This document shows positions 22,104-33,037 of a stretch of 64,000 bases of DNA, in pieces. Under the pieces are notes generated by a model that was not told the origin of the DNA, searched no databases, and saw only the letters and a list, made by a program, of their open reading frames with translations. A program made the translations under genes and the position numbers. The DNA comes from Colius striatus (Eukaryota; Chordata; Aves; Coliiformes; Coliidae). Position 1 is the stretch's first letter. Every line of letters starts with the position of its first letter. The DNA lies in assembly GCF_028858725.1 (NCBI RefSeq), contig NC_084790.1, positions 5,896,001 through 5,960,000 on the forward strand. The letters run 5' to 3'.

Positions 22104-25100
22104 TTAAGTCGGGTTGGAATTTTTCAAAGTCTGCAGCTTGGCCTCCAGTTCAGAGATCTGAAAAACAGCAAAGGGGAGAGGTCTCAGCGGGGGGGGGGGG
22201 GGGGCGGGGGGGCACGGGGACAGGGGACATGGGTCAGAACATGGGTACATACACAGGCCAGAAGGGACGACAACAGGATGAGGACAGGGCAGGGGGGTGA
22301 CGGGACTGGGGTGGGGGAAACATGGGGGGCAGGACATGGAGGTGCTGGGATGGGGGGAAGCACAGGGTTGGGGGGCAGAGACACAGCACAGGTGGGGCAG
22401 GGGGCTGGTGCACACAAGGATGGGGCAGGCGGAGTGGGTTGCAGGTGGGTGTGGGGTGAGTCTCTGTGGGGTTTCAGCGGGACATTTTTGGGGGTGGTGA
22501 AGGGGTGTTTAGGAGGGGCTTTGCTGGGACCTCCCCCACTGCCCACCTGCACCCTGGCGCCCCCCTGGCCAGGCAGGTGCTGGCCCCCCACTCCGGGTGC
22601 TGCGGCACCCCGGGGATCGGGTGATCCCACGGCACTTCTGCTGTGAGCCAGCACAGCTGTGGCCCTGCTGCCAGGCGCGGGATCCACTGGGATCTGCCGC
22701 AGGATCCAGCACGGCCAGTGTAGGATACGGCATGACCAGTGTGGGATCCAGCCTGGCCAGCGTAGGATCTGGGTCCCAGCAGAGGATCTGGCATGGCCAC
22801 TGTGGGATCTGGCACGGCCAGCGCAGGATCGAGCTCCCTGCTTGATCGAGCAGGGATCAAGCGCAACCCCACTGCCTCGAGCAGATCCACCGAGAGCCAC
22901 CACAGGACCCTGTGTGAGCAGCCTGCGATCCAGCGCCCAGGGAGATCTCTTTTGATCCATTACGGGATGTCAGACCCTGAAGCAGGATCCACCATGACAG
23001 ATCCACCACACGGGATCCAGTGGCTGGAGGAGGCTCGGGTGCCCGAGCAGATCCACCGCGACCCGGCGCAGGGCACGGCAGCGGCGGCACAGTCCGCAGG
23101 GAGCCGGTGCCCAAAGCAGATCCGCCGCGACCCAGCCCGGGATCCGGCGGCCACGGCTCAGTCCGGAGCGGGAGCCACTGCCCCGCGCAGCGCTGCTGCC
23201 ACCGGCGCAGGATCCTGCAGCTGCTGTGGGATCCAGCGGCTGGTGCGAGCCGGTGCCCGAGCAGATCTGCTGCGATCCGTCCCTGGGATCCAGCGGCGAC
23301 GGTGGGGCGGGGCGGAGCGGGGCCAGCCGTGCCCGCGGGGCTCAGGGGCAGCCCATGTCCCGGCGCCCGGTGCCCACCTTCTCCTGCAGCTTATCCATCT
23401 CCTCCTTGTGTGCCAGCTCTGACTCCTCCACCACCCGCCGCTGCGCCGTCTCCTTCTTCAGGAACTCAATCTCCCTGCGGGGATCAGTGTGGGGGGGGCA
23501 TGTCACTCCCTGCCCAGCACGGGGGAGACCCGAGGAGGTTCAGGTCTGGGGGGCCCTGGGACGCAGCATCAGGGAGGGACCATGCTCAGGCAGGGTGGGG
23601 GTGTCTGGGTATCCCAAGGGACAGTCCCTGCCCAGGGATCAGATATGCCCCAGGATTTAGATGCCCGGGGATGAAGATGACCAGGGATGGGGGATGCCCA
23701 GGGATGGGGATGCCCAGGGATGGGGGATGCCCAGGGATGGGGATGCCCAAGGATGAGGATGCCCAGTAAGACACTGGTGCCCCAGGGGCGAGTCCATGTC
23801 AAAGTGAAGTTCCCTGCCTCAGGAAGGGTGCCCAGGAAGGACTGTGTGCTTCAGGCATGGGTTTCTGCCCAGAGAATACTCTGTGCCCAGGGAAGGGTTC
23901 AAGCCCAAGAGTCGGTCTATGCCCAAGGACAAAGGGTGGGCACACACCAGGAGCATGGTCCATGCCGAGGGTATGGCTCATACCCAAAGGACACTCTATG
24001 CCCAGGGACAACAGGTGCCCAGGAAGGGGACAGTGCCCCCGGGATGGGTCCGTGCCCAGGGCAGGATGGGTGCCCAGGGCCCACTGCTGCCCTCACTTTT
24101 GCTGGTACTCCTTGATGAGCCTCTTGGCCTTGCTGTACTTGCGCTCCAGGGTCTGGTACTGGGCCTGTGTCTCCTTGAGGTGCTCGTCCACAGCCTGGCA
24201 GAGGTTCTGGGCCTCCATCCAGTACCCCTCCAGCTTCTCCATCCGCTCCTTGTTCTCCTCCACGCTCTGCTCCAGCTGGGCCTTCTCAGCCCGCCAGCGT
24301 GCCTTCTCCTGCTCCAGGCAGTGCAGCTGCGGGACAGGGGGTCAGGGACCAGGCATGGCACAGGGCAGGGGCTGAAGGGAGATGGGGGCTGCTAGGAGGG
24401 TGTGGGGGAGATGGGGATCCAAAGGGATGGGTGAGATGGAGATCCAGAGGGTCAAAGGAGATGGAGATCAGGGTGGATGAGAGAGATGGAGATCCAGGGA
24501 GACAGGGGAGGTGGAGATCCAGCAGAAGATGAGAAAGATGGAGATCTAGGGAGATGGAGATACGGAGAGATGGGGAAAATGGAGATCCAGGGGGTAAGGG
24601 AGGAGAGAGAGAGAGATAGGGGGATGGAGATTTAGAGGAATAGGGGAGATAGGGATCCAGAGGATCAGAGGAGATGGAGATCAGGGAGGGTGGAGGAGAT
24701 GGAGATCCATGGAGATGGGGAAGATGGAGATCTAGGGGGATAGGGGAGATGGAGATCAGGAGGATGGAGATCCAGAGGGATGGGGAGATGGAGATCCAGG
24801 ACCTGCTCACCTTCCTCTTCAGCTGCTGGATCTCGGCCTCAGTGACAGCATGCTTGATCTGGAGCTGTAAGAGAGGCTGGGAGTTCAGATGGGAGGGCAC
24901 ACCCCTGCGTCCCTCCGGAGCCTGCACACACTGCCACGTGTGGGCACGCTCCCTGGGCAGCCCCATCCCCTGCTCACCTCCTTGAACTTGTGCACAAGCT
25001 TTTCGGGGTCCATCTCCACGGGGGAGAGCGTGTCCTCGTTCTCAGCCAGCTCAAACACCTCAATGGCCATCTCTCCGCTGGGGAACATGGGGCTCATCTC

Positions 25101-28100
25101 CTCCTCCTCATCCGTGGCATACTCGCCTGTCTGCAGAGAGCATAGAGCGGTGCTGGCACATGGTAGTCCCCAGCCTGGCACCCCCACCCCATCGCACCTG
25201 GGGAAAGTGAAGCCACCAGCCCTGAATGGGGTGGAGGGAACCCATCTGTCCCCTCCTGAGAGGGTGCTGTCCCACTCACCTCGTCGTCATCCTCGGTGTA
25301 CTGGCCGTACCGCTGCTCCATCATCTCCCGCTGCCACCGCTCCTGCTCCAGCGTCTGCTGGATCAGCTGTGCCACCTCGCTCTGCTCCCCTGGCTTCTCC
25401 CGCCCGATGAGGAACCTGCGGGGCCGGGGGGCTCAGTGAGAGGGGGCTGCAGCTGCGGGGGCTTGGGGCAGGGACATCCAACCAGGGGACATCCCTGCTG
25501 GGACAGGCAGTGTTTCTGGGGGTGGCTGTGGGGCCCGGGGGTGATTAGGGGGTGGGTGGGCTGTGAGGGATCTTGGGCTGATGTGTGGACATTTGGAGGG
25601 GCACTAGGGTGGCACAGGAGAGGCAGAGGGCACAGGGACTGAAGGGGCAGAGGTGGTTTTAGGCAGGAGGACAGCCCAGCCTGGCAGCTAGGATGCTCTG
25701 GGGACAGGCTATGGAGCAGTGGGCCTAGCACAGGCTGTGGGGATCTCCCAGCCCCCCCAAACCCCCAGCCCCAGGCCCTACCGGACGCGGCCCTTGGTGT
25801 TCCTGAGGACGGAGGCAGCAAAGCTCTGCGTCACCCCTACCAAGCTGGTGCCATCCACCTCCACGATGAGATCGTTCACCTGGATCCTGGGGTCAAGGGC
25901 ACCATCACAGCAGGTCACTCACCTCCCCAGCATCCCCCCACCCCGGGGAGACATCCAGCCTGTCTGCCTACTCCCACACCGGCGTGTGCCAGAGGGGTGC
26001 AGCAGGGGGGTTTGACTGGGCAGCCCTTACCTGCCGTCCCGATGGGCTGCCCCACCTTCCGTCACCGTCTTGACGAAGATGCCCAGCTTCTCGAGGCCCA
26101 TGTCGGCCCCCGCGCCCATGCCGATGATGCTGATGCCCAGCCCTTCCGAGTCTGTGGAGACAGCACCCACCGAGCCACCTCCAGCCCGTCCCTGAGGTGC
26201 TGATGGAGCCCCAGGGCGCAGGATGCAGCCAGGACCCACCTTTCTCCAGCTCCACGGGGAAGAGGTCGAGCCGCTCCACACGCTTCTCCAGCTCATACTC
26301 GGCTGAGGCGGCCATGGGGTCGACATCTTCGTTGCGGCGGTCGTAGTCTTCATTGGAGTAAGTGCTGAAGACCTGTGGGGTGAAGGGAGCTCAGCAAGGC
26401 AGCGGGATGGGTGGGAAACACCACTGCCACCCACTGACAGCCCCCAGGGCCAAGGGGCATCCCTGGGCCAGGGGAGTCCCAGGCAGCGGCACTGCAGGTG
26501 TTACTGAGCCTACGAGACACTGGAGAATCCCTCCCCAAGTCGTGTCTTGGGGTGAAGGGAAGTCTGAGGAAGCACAGAGGGTTTGGGGGTGGCCCTAGGA
26601 GCAGAGATGGCACCATGCCCTGGAGCCCAGGTATGAACAGCCAGATGGTTGGGGATGGATGGAAAGACAGGGTGTGCAAGCACTGGCTGCTCTCAGTCAC
26701 ACAGTTTGGGGAAGGCAGAATGGCCTTTTTCCCCCTTCTCCTCTCACTTCTTTCCCAGGCAGGGGCTCCCAGGTCTCAGGCACCATCTTCTCATGGTCCA
26801 AACCTATCCAGGACAACAGGGAAGGGCTCTTCTCTTGGGCAGCCTCACCTCCTCTACCTTTCCCTGCACCTCACCCCTGCCTGGGCACCCCCATGCAGGC
26901 CTGGGCTGCCAGCCCAGAGCCCAAACCCCTCATTATGCCCAGGAGAGGTAAATCCCACCATTAAGTCCAGGCTTGGTTTATTCCCTGGTATTCCCATCTG
27001 CCAGTTTCAACTTCTGCTGTCATGTGCTGACCCAGAGGGATGTCTGGTCACAGGGAGCACCAACAACCCTGGCAGGCCTTGGGGGTCCATGGGTCACCCC
27101 CATCCCCAGATTTCCATGCCTCCCCTGCCAGGCACTGAGGTGCTCTGGGACAAGGTTGGACATGTCACTAGGATGATGTCCTGGGCTCGGAGCTGGAGGG
27201 AGAGGGGTGCCATGTCCCTCCCTGTGCCGGGAGGTTGCCAGCATCCCTTTCCAGATGGGCCTGGCGGCAGAGCCTGGCAGATGTCTCCAGAGGGGCTGCA
27301 GCCCAGCGCTGCCGCCGGGGTGAGTGGATTAGGGATAACCCCCCTGCAATAAAGCCTCGCCACAAAGGGCATTAGGGATCAGTGTCAACGGCCATTGCAC
27401 AAAGCCTGGTGACACCCACAGACGGGCAGGACCCACCAGGACAGAACTCGCGGTGCCAGGGACGAGCAGGGCAGGGGCTGAGCCTCCATCCACCACCTGC
27501 ACAAGGTCCCTGGGCAGCTGCACACACCCAGCTGTGCCCCCCAGCCCTGTCCCCTGGGTCCTGGGGGAGCTGGGGTGGGCTGGAGGCCTGGAGCGGGTTC
27601 CACAGGAGAAGCAGCAGACATCAGCATATGCCGTGGGGAAGGGACTGGCAGCGTGTGCTCAGGTCCCTGGGCACAGGGTGCCCGTGTTGGGGCTGGGTGA
27701 GGGTCCCCAGTGCTCCTGGCCCCAACCCCTACAGTGGATTTGGGGGGCCCCGCATCACCCATGCACCCAGGATGTTTGAACACTTGAGTCTCCCACCCAC
27801 ACGCACACATGAGACCCCCACTATCACCCTGAGGTGAGGCATGAGCCAAAGTGAGAGGCTGAAGGCCATGCTGAGGGGAGGAGACCCCAGAAAGCCCGGC
27901 TGCCTGTGCGCGGCAGGGAACATCCCTCCCAGGGCCCGGCTGCCCAGTTCCCACAGGACCACCCCCCCTGCAGCGTGCAGCCACTCAGCACACGGGCATC
28001 GCTGTCCCCTGCCCGGGACACGGTGGTCCTGTACCCCAGCCCCAGGAGGGGCCACCCACCCGCTCTGACTCAGAGCCAGAATATAGGCCGGGGCTCTAAA

Positions 28101-30193
28101 AATAACCCAGCTCCAGCACAAAGCAATCGCTGCTCCTCCAGTCGGGGGGATTCGAGCTGGAGAGAACACCCTGAAATAGCTGCACAGCTCCTTCTCCTCA
28201 TCACCTGGGAAGCATCCCAGATGGGGACCCCAAACTCGGGGGGGTGCCTGTCTGGGAACGGCGCGGGGGACGGGCAATGCTGGCCCCCACCCAGCCATGC
28301 TGCCAAGGCACTTCCCCTTCCTCCACTTCCTGAAACCGTCCTGGGCATTGGGCTGGGCCCATGGCAGGGGGAAAAATATCCCCTCCACTGTTTCCACTGC
28401 TGCCTCATGCCCGAGAACCCCGGTATGGGAGGATCCTCAGCACCAAGGGATCCCCAGGGACCAAGGGCAGAGGGCGCCGCACCCAGCACCCCCAAGTCAG
28501 ACCTGGCCATGCCCATAAATCATCCGGAGTGGGTCTCAGCCCGTTCTGGGCATGGTGATGGGTGGGCACAGCATGCCATGCACAGACCACCCCAGGGGCT
28601 CCCCCTGCCACCCCTCCCAGTCACACTGGCCCCAGGGTGGCCCCTCACCAGAGGGGCAGATGTCCAGGCTATACCAGGGCAGGGCCCTTCATCAGCCAGG
28701 CCCCAGTGGCCACCTCCAGCACAAGGCCATGCCCAAGTGGGATGCCATGCCCCACGGCTGAGGCACGGGGCGGCACAGGCCCCCACCCCACATCCCTGTC
28801 CCTGGCACCAGCCACTGCAAAAGGGTAGTTTTGGGAGGACACACAGCCCACCCCTGGCTGCCCCTCACCCTGAGGTGCCCCCTCCTCCCCAGCTGCCCTC
28901 GCATTCCCAGGCGGTCTCACCTGGATGGGGGCCGTGCTGAACTGGATCTTACGGTTGGGGACGGGCTCCTCTTCGTCAGACAGCCCGGGGATCTCCACGC
29001 AGCCCGACTCAGGCTCATATAGCCCTTCGGCCTCCTCCTCTTCCTCCAGCCCGCTGCCCCCCGAGTCCTCCCCGAGCCCGCTGTAGGCACTTATGTCCAC
29101 CAGGTCTGCCTCGGAGAAGTCCTCCTTCTTGGCCTCCTCATAGGCATCGCCATCCTCTGCACGCTCGCCCTTGACGTCCTCCTCTCCCGCAGCCACCCCT
29201 GAGCCCCCTTCCAGCCGGGGGGCGGTGGGCGCTGGGCTGTCGGTCCCCTTGGCCGGCCGGGGAGCAGGCACCGCTTCGTTTGCCACAGCCGCTGCCCCCC
29301 TCCTCCTCCTCGGCCTCACCGCTCTCCTCCACCTCCACCGGCTTGATCTTGCAGACCTCCTGCACCCGCGGGGCAGCCGCCTCCTTCTCCGCCGGCCGGC
29401 TGCCCTTTCCTGCTGGCTTCTCCTCCTCGGCCGGCCTGGCCCGTGCCAGGGCAGCGTGGCCATCACCTGACCGGCCGCCCTCGGGGCTCGGCAAGAAGAC
29501 TCGAGGCCGCTTGCTCACCACCTTGGCGCTGAGCGGCCCTCCCGCTCGCCCCTGCGCCTTGTGGAGGTTGTTACGGAGGTCGGCCTTCTCGAAGACAGCG
29601 CTGAGCTGGCTGACGGTGGGCGACACGGCTTCGGTGTCCAGCTTGTCCAAGGACTCGGTGCTGCCGTTGAACCTCACCACCACGTCCAGCTTACGGTCCT
29701 GGAAACCGGCCCGTTCCTTCCGCAGCAAGAGCTTGGTGGTGGTGGCCTTCTCCTGGGCGCTCCTCTCGAAGATCTTGCGTGTCTCCTGCAGCTTGGAGAA
29801 GGGCTTGTCGGGTTTGGAGTCGAAGCGGCTGACCCTCTCCGAGACGCTGGTGCCCAGCTTGAGGAGGCTGCCCTGGTCCATGCTCTCATTGAGGCTGCCG
29901 GCTCGGGGCAAGGAGAGACGGACGGGCTTCTCCTTGGCCTTGGCCAGGTCGCAGGCTCCCTCGGGGCCAGGTGCCGTCCCCATCTGCAGGAACATGTTCT
30001 TGATGCGGTGGACGTTGGAGCCATACTTCTTGCCCCGGCTTTTCTTGCCGTCCTCGCCATCGGCCTCCTTTGTGGGCGCCAGGGCCTGGATGGTGGCCTC
30101 GTAGGCGTTTCGGTGGGGGGAGGCGCTCCGCAGGCCGCCGCCGCCCGCCGCCCCGCCGGCGGCCCCCCCGCCGCCCGCCCCGCTCCTCAGCAT
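22104..30193 (-). CDS. PPP1R9B: Neurabin-2 / spinophilin (PP1 regulatory subunit 9B)
   Basis: Scaffold that binds F-actin and targets protein phosphatase 1, notably in dendritic spines. Exons 5' to 3': 28921-30193, 26240-26372, 26031-26151, 25782-25886, 25280-25415, 24978-25130, 24811-24864, 24097-24326, 23378-23474, 22104-22157. Corrected total about 784 codons (human 815). Seen: N-terminal [18 protein letters not shown] and [18 protein letters not shown] actin-binding region; [21 protein letters not shown]1-docking RKIQF near residue 414; PDZ domain ([35 protein letters not shown]); coiled coil [18 protein letters not shown] onward; end [16 protein letters not shown]. Exon 1 is 1273 bp, not a multiple of three, although intron 1 is phase 0 in the family. 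The reading frame shifts by one base at the C6 run at 29295-29300. All later phases join. Confidence 0.95.
22605..23310. repeat. GATC-rich degenerate minisatellite in PPP1R9B intron 9
   Basis: Repeats of about 20 bp built on gggatctggcacggcca and gcagatccaccgcga. I count about 27 GATC tetramers in some 700 bp. It lies between exons 10 and 9 of PPP1R9B. The left part of the intron (22158-22600) is G-rich without structure. Confidence 0.88.
23630..24090. repeat. Minisatellite (gatgcccagggatgggg units) in PPP1R9B intron 8
   Basis: Clean tandem copies of gatgcccagggatgggg at 23670-23770, decaying rightwards into looser gtgcccagg repeats up to 24090. Intronic. Confidence 0.88.
24395..24805. repeat. 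Minisatellite (gatggagatccaggg units) in PPP1R9B intron 7
   Basis: Purine-rich tandem units of about 15-24 bp around gggagatggagatccag fill almost the whole intron between exons 8 and 7. Confidence 0.9.
26373..28920. other. PPP1R9B intron 1, no gene; candidate regulatory patch near 28066-28105
   Basis: A 2.5-kb intron, the longest in the gene. Reading frames are mostly proline-rich noise. At 28066-28072 there is a perfect AP-1 site (TGACTCA) and at 28096-28105 a perfect MEF2 consensus (CTAAAAATAA), in a patch less GC-rich than its surroundings. Confidence 0.6.
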
Positions 30194-30640
30194 GCCGCCG
30201 GGCCGCCCCGCCGCATCGCCCGCCGCCGCTCCCCGCTCGCCGCGGCCCCTCGCCCGCTACCGCGGCATGCGGCGCGGGGAGATGCCGGGCGCCGCCGGCA
30301 CCGCTGCTCCGGCCCGCGGGGGCTGCGGGCCCGTCAGGCCATGTCCATCCCGAGGGCCCTCCGCCCCGGCCTCCTTCCTCCGCCTCCTCCTCCTCTTCCC
30401 CTTTCTCTCCGCCGGTGATGGAGCCGCCGCCGCCCGCGATCCGCCCGCCCCGCCGCCCGCGGAGCCCGCTGGGTCTTAGCAGCGCCCGCTCTTCCTCTTC
30501 CTCGCCGCCGCCGCCCGGCCCGGCCGCGGGGACCACCCCGAGACCCCCGCCAGCCGCCGCGATGCCCGCGGCCCCTCCCCGCACCCGCGCGGGGGTCCCC
30601 TCCCTCTGGCACGCTCCGCCCCCCCCGCATCCGTGAGCCG
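30194..30640 (-). promoter_or_regulatory. PPP1R9B: PPP1R9B CpG-island promoter and 5'UTR
   Basis: A dense CpG stretch directly upstream of the PPP1R9B start codon (30191-30193 reads cat on the plus strand), with many CGCC/GGCG runs and no TATA box. The transcription start is not resolvable by eye. Confidence 0.65.
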
Positions 30641-30689
30641 TGTGTCCCCCGGCTTGCCCGGTGTCGCTACCCCCCGCCCCCCAGCTCAG

Positions 30690-31720
30690 TCCCCATGCGC
30701 CCTCCCAGCTCTGTCCCCATGTCATTCCCCCCCAAACTGTCCCCATGTCTTCCCCCAGCTCTGTCCCCGTGTTGTTCTCCCCATCTCTATCCCTATGTGC
30801 CCCTCCAGCTCTGTCCTCATGTCCCCCCAGCTCTGTCCCCATGTCATTCCCCCCCCAGCTCTGTCCCCATGTTGTTCTCCCCATCTTTATCCCTATGTGC
30901 CCCTCCAGCTCTGTCCTCATGTCCCCCCAGCTCTGTCCCCATGTCATTCCCCCACAGCTCTGTCCCCATGTCCCACCCAGCTCTGTCCCCATGTCATTCC
31001 CCCCCAAACTGTCCCCATGTCTTCCCCCAGCTCTGTCCCCATGTTGTTCTCCCCATCTCTATCCCTATGTGCCCACCCAGCTCTGTCTTCATGTCATTCC
31101 CCCCACAGCTCTGTCCCCATGTCCCCCTAGTTCTGTCCCCATGTCCCACCTAGCTCTGTCCCCATGTCATTCCCCCCCAGCTTTGTCCTCATGTCCTCCC
31201 CAGCTCTGTCCCCGTGTCCCACTCAGCTCTGTCCCCATGTTGTTCTCCCCATCTCTATCCCTATGTGCCCCTCCAGCTCTGTCCTCATGTCATTCCCCCA
31301 CAGCTCTGTCCCCATGTCCCCCTAGTTCTGTCCCCATGTCATTCCGCCCCAGCTTTGTCCTCATGTCCTCCCCAGCTCTGTCCCCGTGTCCCACTCAGCT
31401 CTGTCCCCATGTTGTTCCCTTCAGCTCTGTCAACATAGCCCCTCCTAGCTCAGTCCCCATGTCATCCCCCTCAGCTCTGGCCCTATGTCATTCCCAGCTC
31501 TGTCCCCATCTCCCACCCAGCTCTGTCCCCATGTCATTCCCCCCAGCTCTATTCCCACGTTGTCATCCCCAGCTCTGTCTTCTTGTCCCCTCAAGCTCTG
31601 TGCTCACACTGCTCATCCCCCACACTCTGTTTCCCACCCTGCCTATCTGCTTCTGCCCCTGTCCCCCCAGTTCTGTCCCCATTGGCCCCAGGCTGGTCCC
31701 TATGTCATCCCTCTCATATC
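30690..31720. repeat. Higher-order minisatellite between PPP1R9B and SGCA
   Basis: About 1 kb of tandem units related to cagctctgtccccatgtcat followed by a C run, roughly 25-32 bp each. A longer composite containing gttgttctccccatct recurs at about 30771, 30871, 31042 and 31239, showing higher-order duplication. It produces long open frames on the plus strand that are artefacts. Confidence 0.93.
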
Positions 31721-31804
31721 CCCAGGTCTGTGCCCACATCCCCTGGATCTGCCCCTACAGCACCCCATGCTGTTCACATATCCCCATAATTTCGCACCCA
31801 TGTC

Positions 31805-31910
31805 CGGCCATGCCATGCCATGCCATGCCATGCCATGCCATGCCACGCCACGCCACGCCATGCCATGCCATGCCATGCCATGCCATATCATGCCATGCCA
31901 TGCCCATATC
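31805..31910. repeat. (CCATG)n pentanucleotide microsatellite
   Basis: About 20 copies of ccatg with interspersed ccacg variants and one ccatat interruption, immediately right of the larger array. Confidence 0.95.
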
Positions 31911-33037
31911 CCTTCACGTTTGTACCCACATCTCCCCATCCCGTCACCAGATCTCCCCTCCTGTCCCCAGATGACCCCCAAGTGTGTCCCCACATCCCCC
32001 CACCTTATTGCCGTATCCCCCCCAGGTTTGTACCCACATTCCCTCATCTTGTCCCCGCACCCCTCCAAGCTCTGTCCGCGTCTCTCTCATCCCCTCCTGG
32101 TGTCCCCTCCGTTTTGTCTGTCCCCTTGCTCCTACCACCGGGGACCCCCCACACCCATGACCAGAGCCGCCGCATCTCAAGTATCCCCCCAGGGCCCCTA
32201 TTTACTTTCTATCCCCATAAATCTCCCCCTGGGGTGCAGCACTTTCACCCCCCCAACACCTTCACCCAGAGGTGGTGGGAGGGGACGCGGAGGCGGGGGG
32301 CGCCGGGGCCGCGGTGCTGCCGCCCGGCCTTCCCACGCGTGCTCCTGCGGGGGCACGTTTTGGGGGATTATTTGGGGCGTCGCTGTCTTCCCACCGTGCA
32401 TGGGAGGGGGGGAGGGCAGAGGGGCAGAGCCGACAGCCTGGGGGTGCCGGGGGTCCCTGCCGCGGGAGGAGCACCGCGAGGAGCTGAGGGTCGCGGGGGG
32501 ACCGTGCGTCCCAGGTCGGGAGCGGGCGGGCGCCAGGACCCTGCAGACGCCCCGCACCGCCCGGCGCCGGTCCCGGCCCTTTGTGCGTGACGCGATCCGA
32601 CGGGACGTGACGCGGCGTGACGCGTCCCCCCCCCCTCCTCGGCCACCCCGCTTCCCCTTCCGCCGCCGCCCCCCGCAGGGCCTGCATCCCCCCCCGGCCC
32701 CGCGGACACGCGTGTGCCCGCGCGCGCTCCCGCCGCGGCGCCACACGAGGGCGCGCGCGCGTGGCGGCGGCGCTGCCGGCTGCCCGCCGTGCCGGGGCGG
32801 GGGGCGGCGGGGGGCGCCTCAGGCCGGCCCGGGGTGTCCCGCCAGCCCCGCCGTGCCCCGGCCCCACTCCCACCTCGCCGCCCGCGAGTGGCGGCGCCGG
32901 GACGAGCCGCCGTGGGGTCCCGCCGCCCCGTGTCCCTGTGGGACCCCTCCAGGCACACCCCACCCACACCCCCCCCCGCGTCCCCGACCCGCTGCCCCCG
33001 TCAATCAGCCCTGGCCCCGCTCCCGGCGCTGGCCAAG
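31910..33037 (+). promoter_or_regulatory. SGCA: Upstream region and CpG island of SGCA
   Basis: 31910-32260 continues as C-rich loose repeats. 32270-33030 is a CpG island ending at the SGCA start codon. A ctatttactttc patch at 32199 is only a partial MEF2 match. No TATA box recognised. Confidence 0.5.

Noticed and set aside
23630-24810. Regular repeats resembling a CRISPR array
   Set aside because: Contiguous minisatellite units without unique spacers, in a vertebrate intron.
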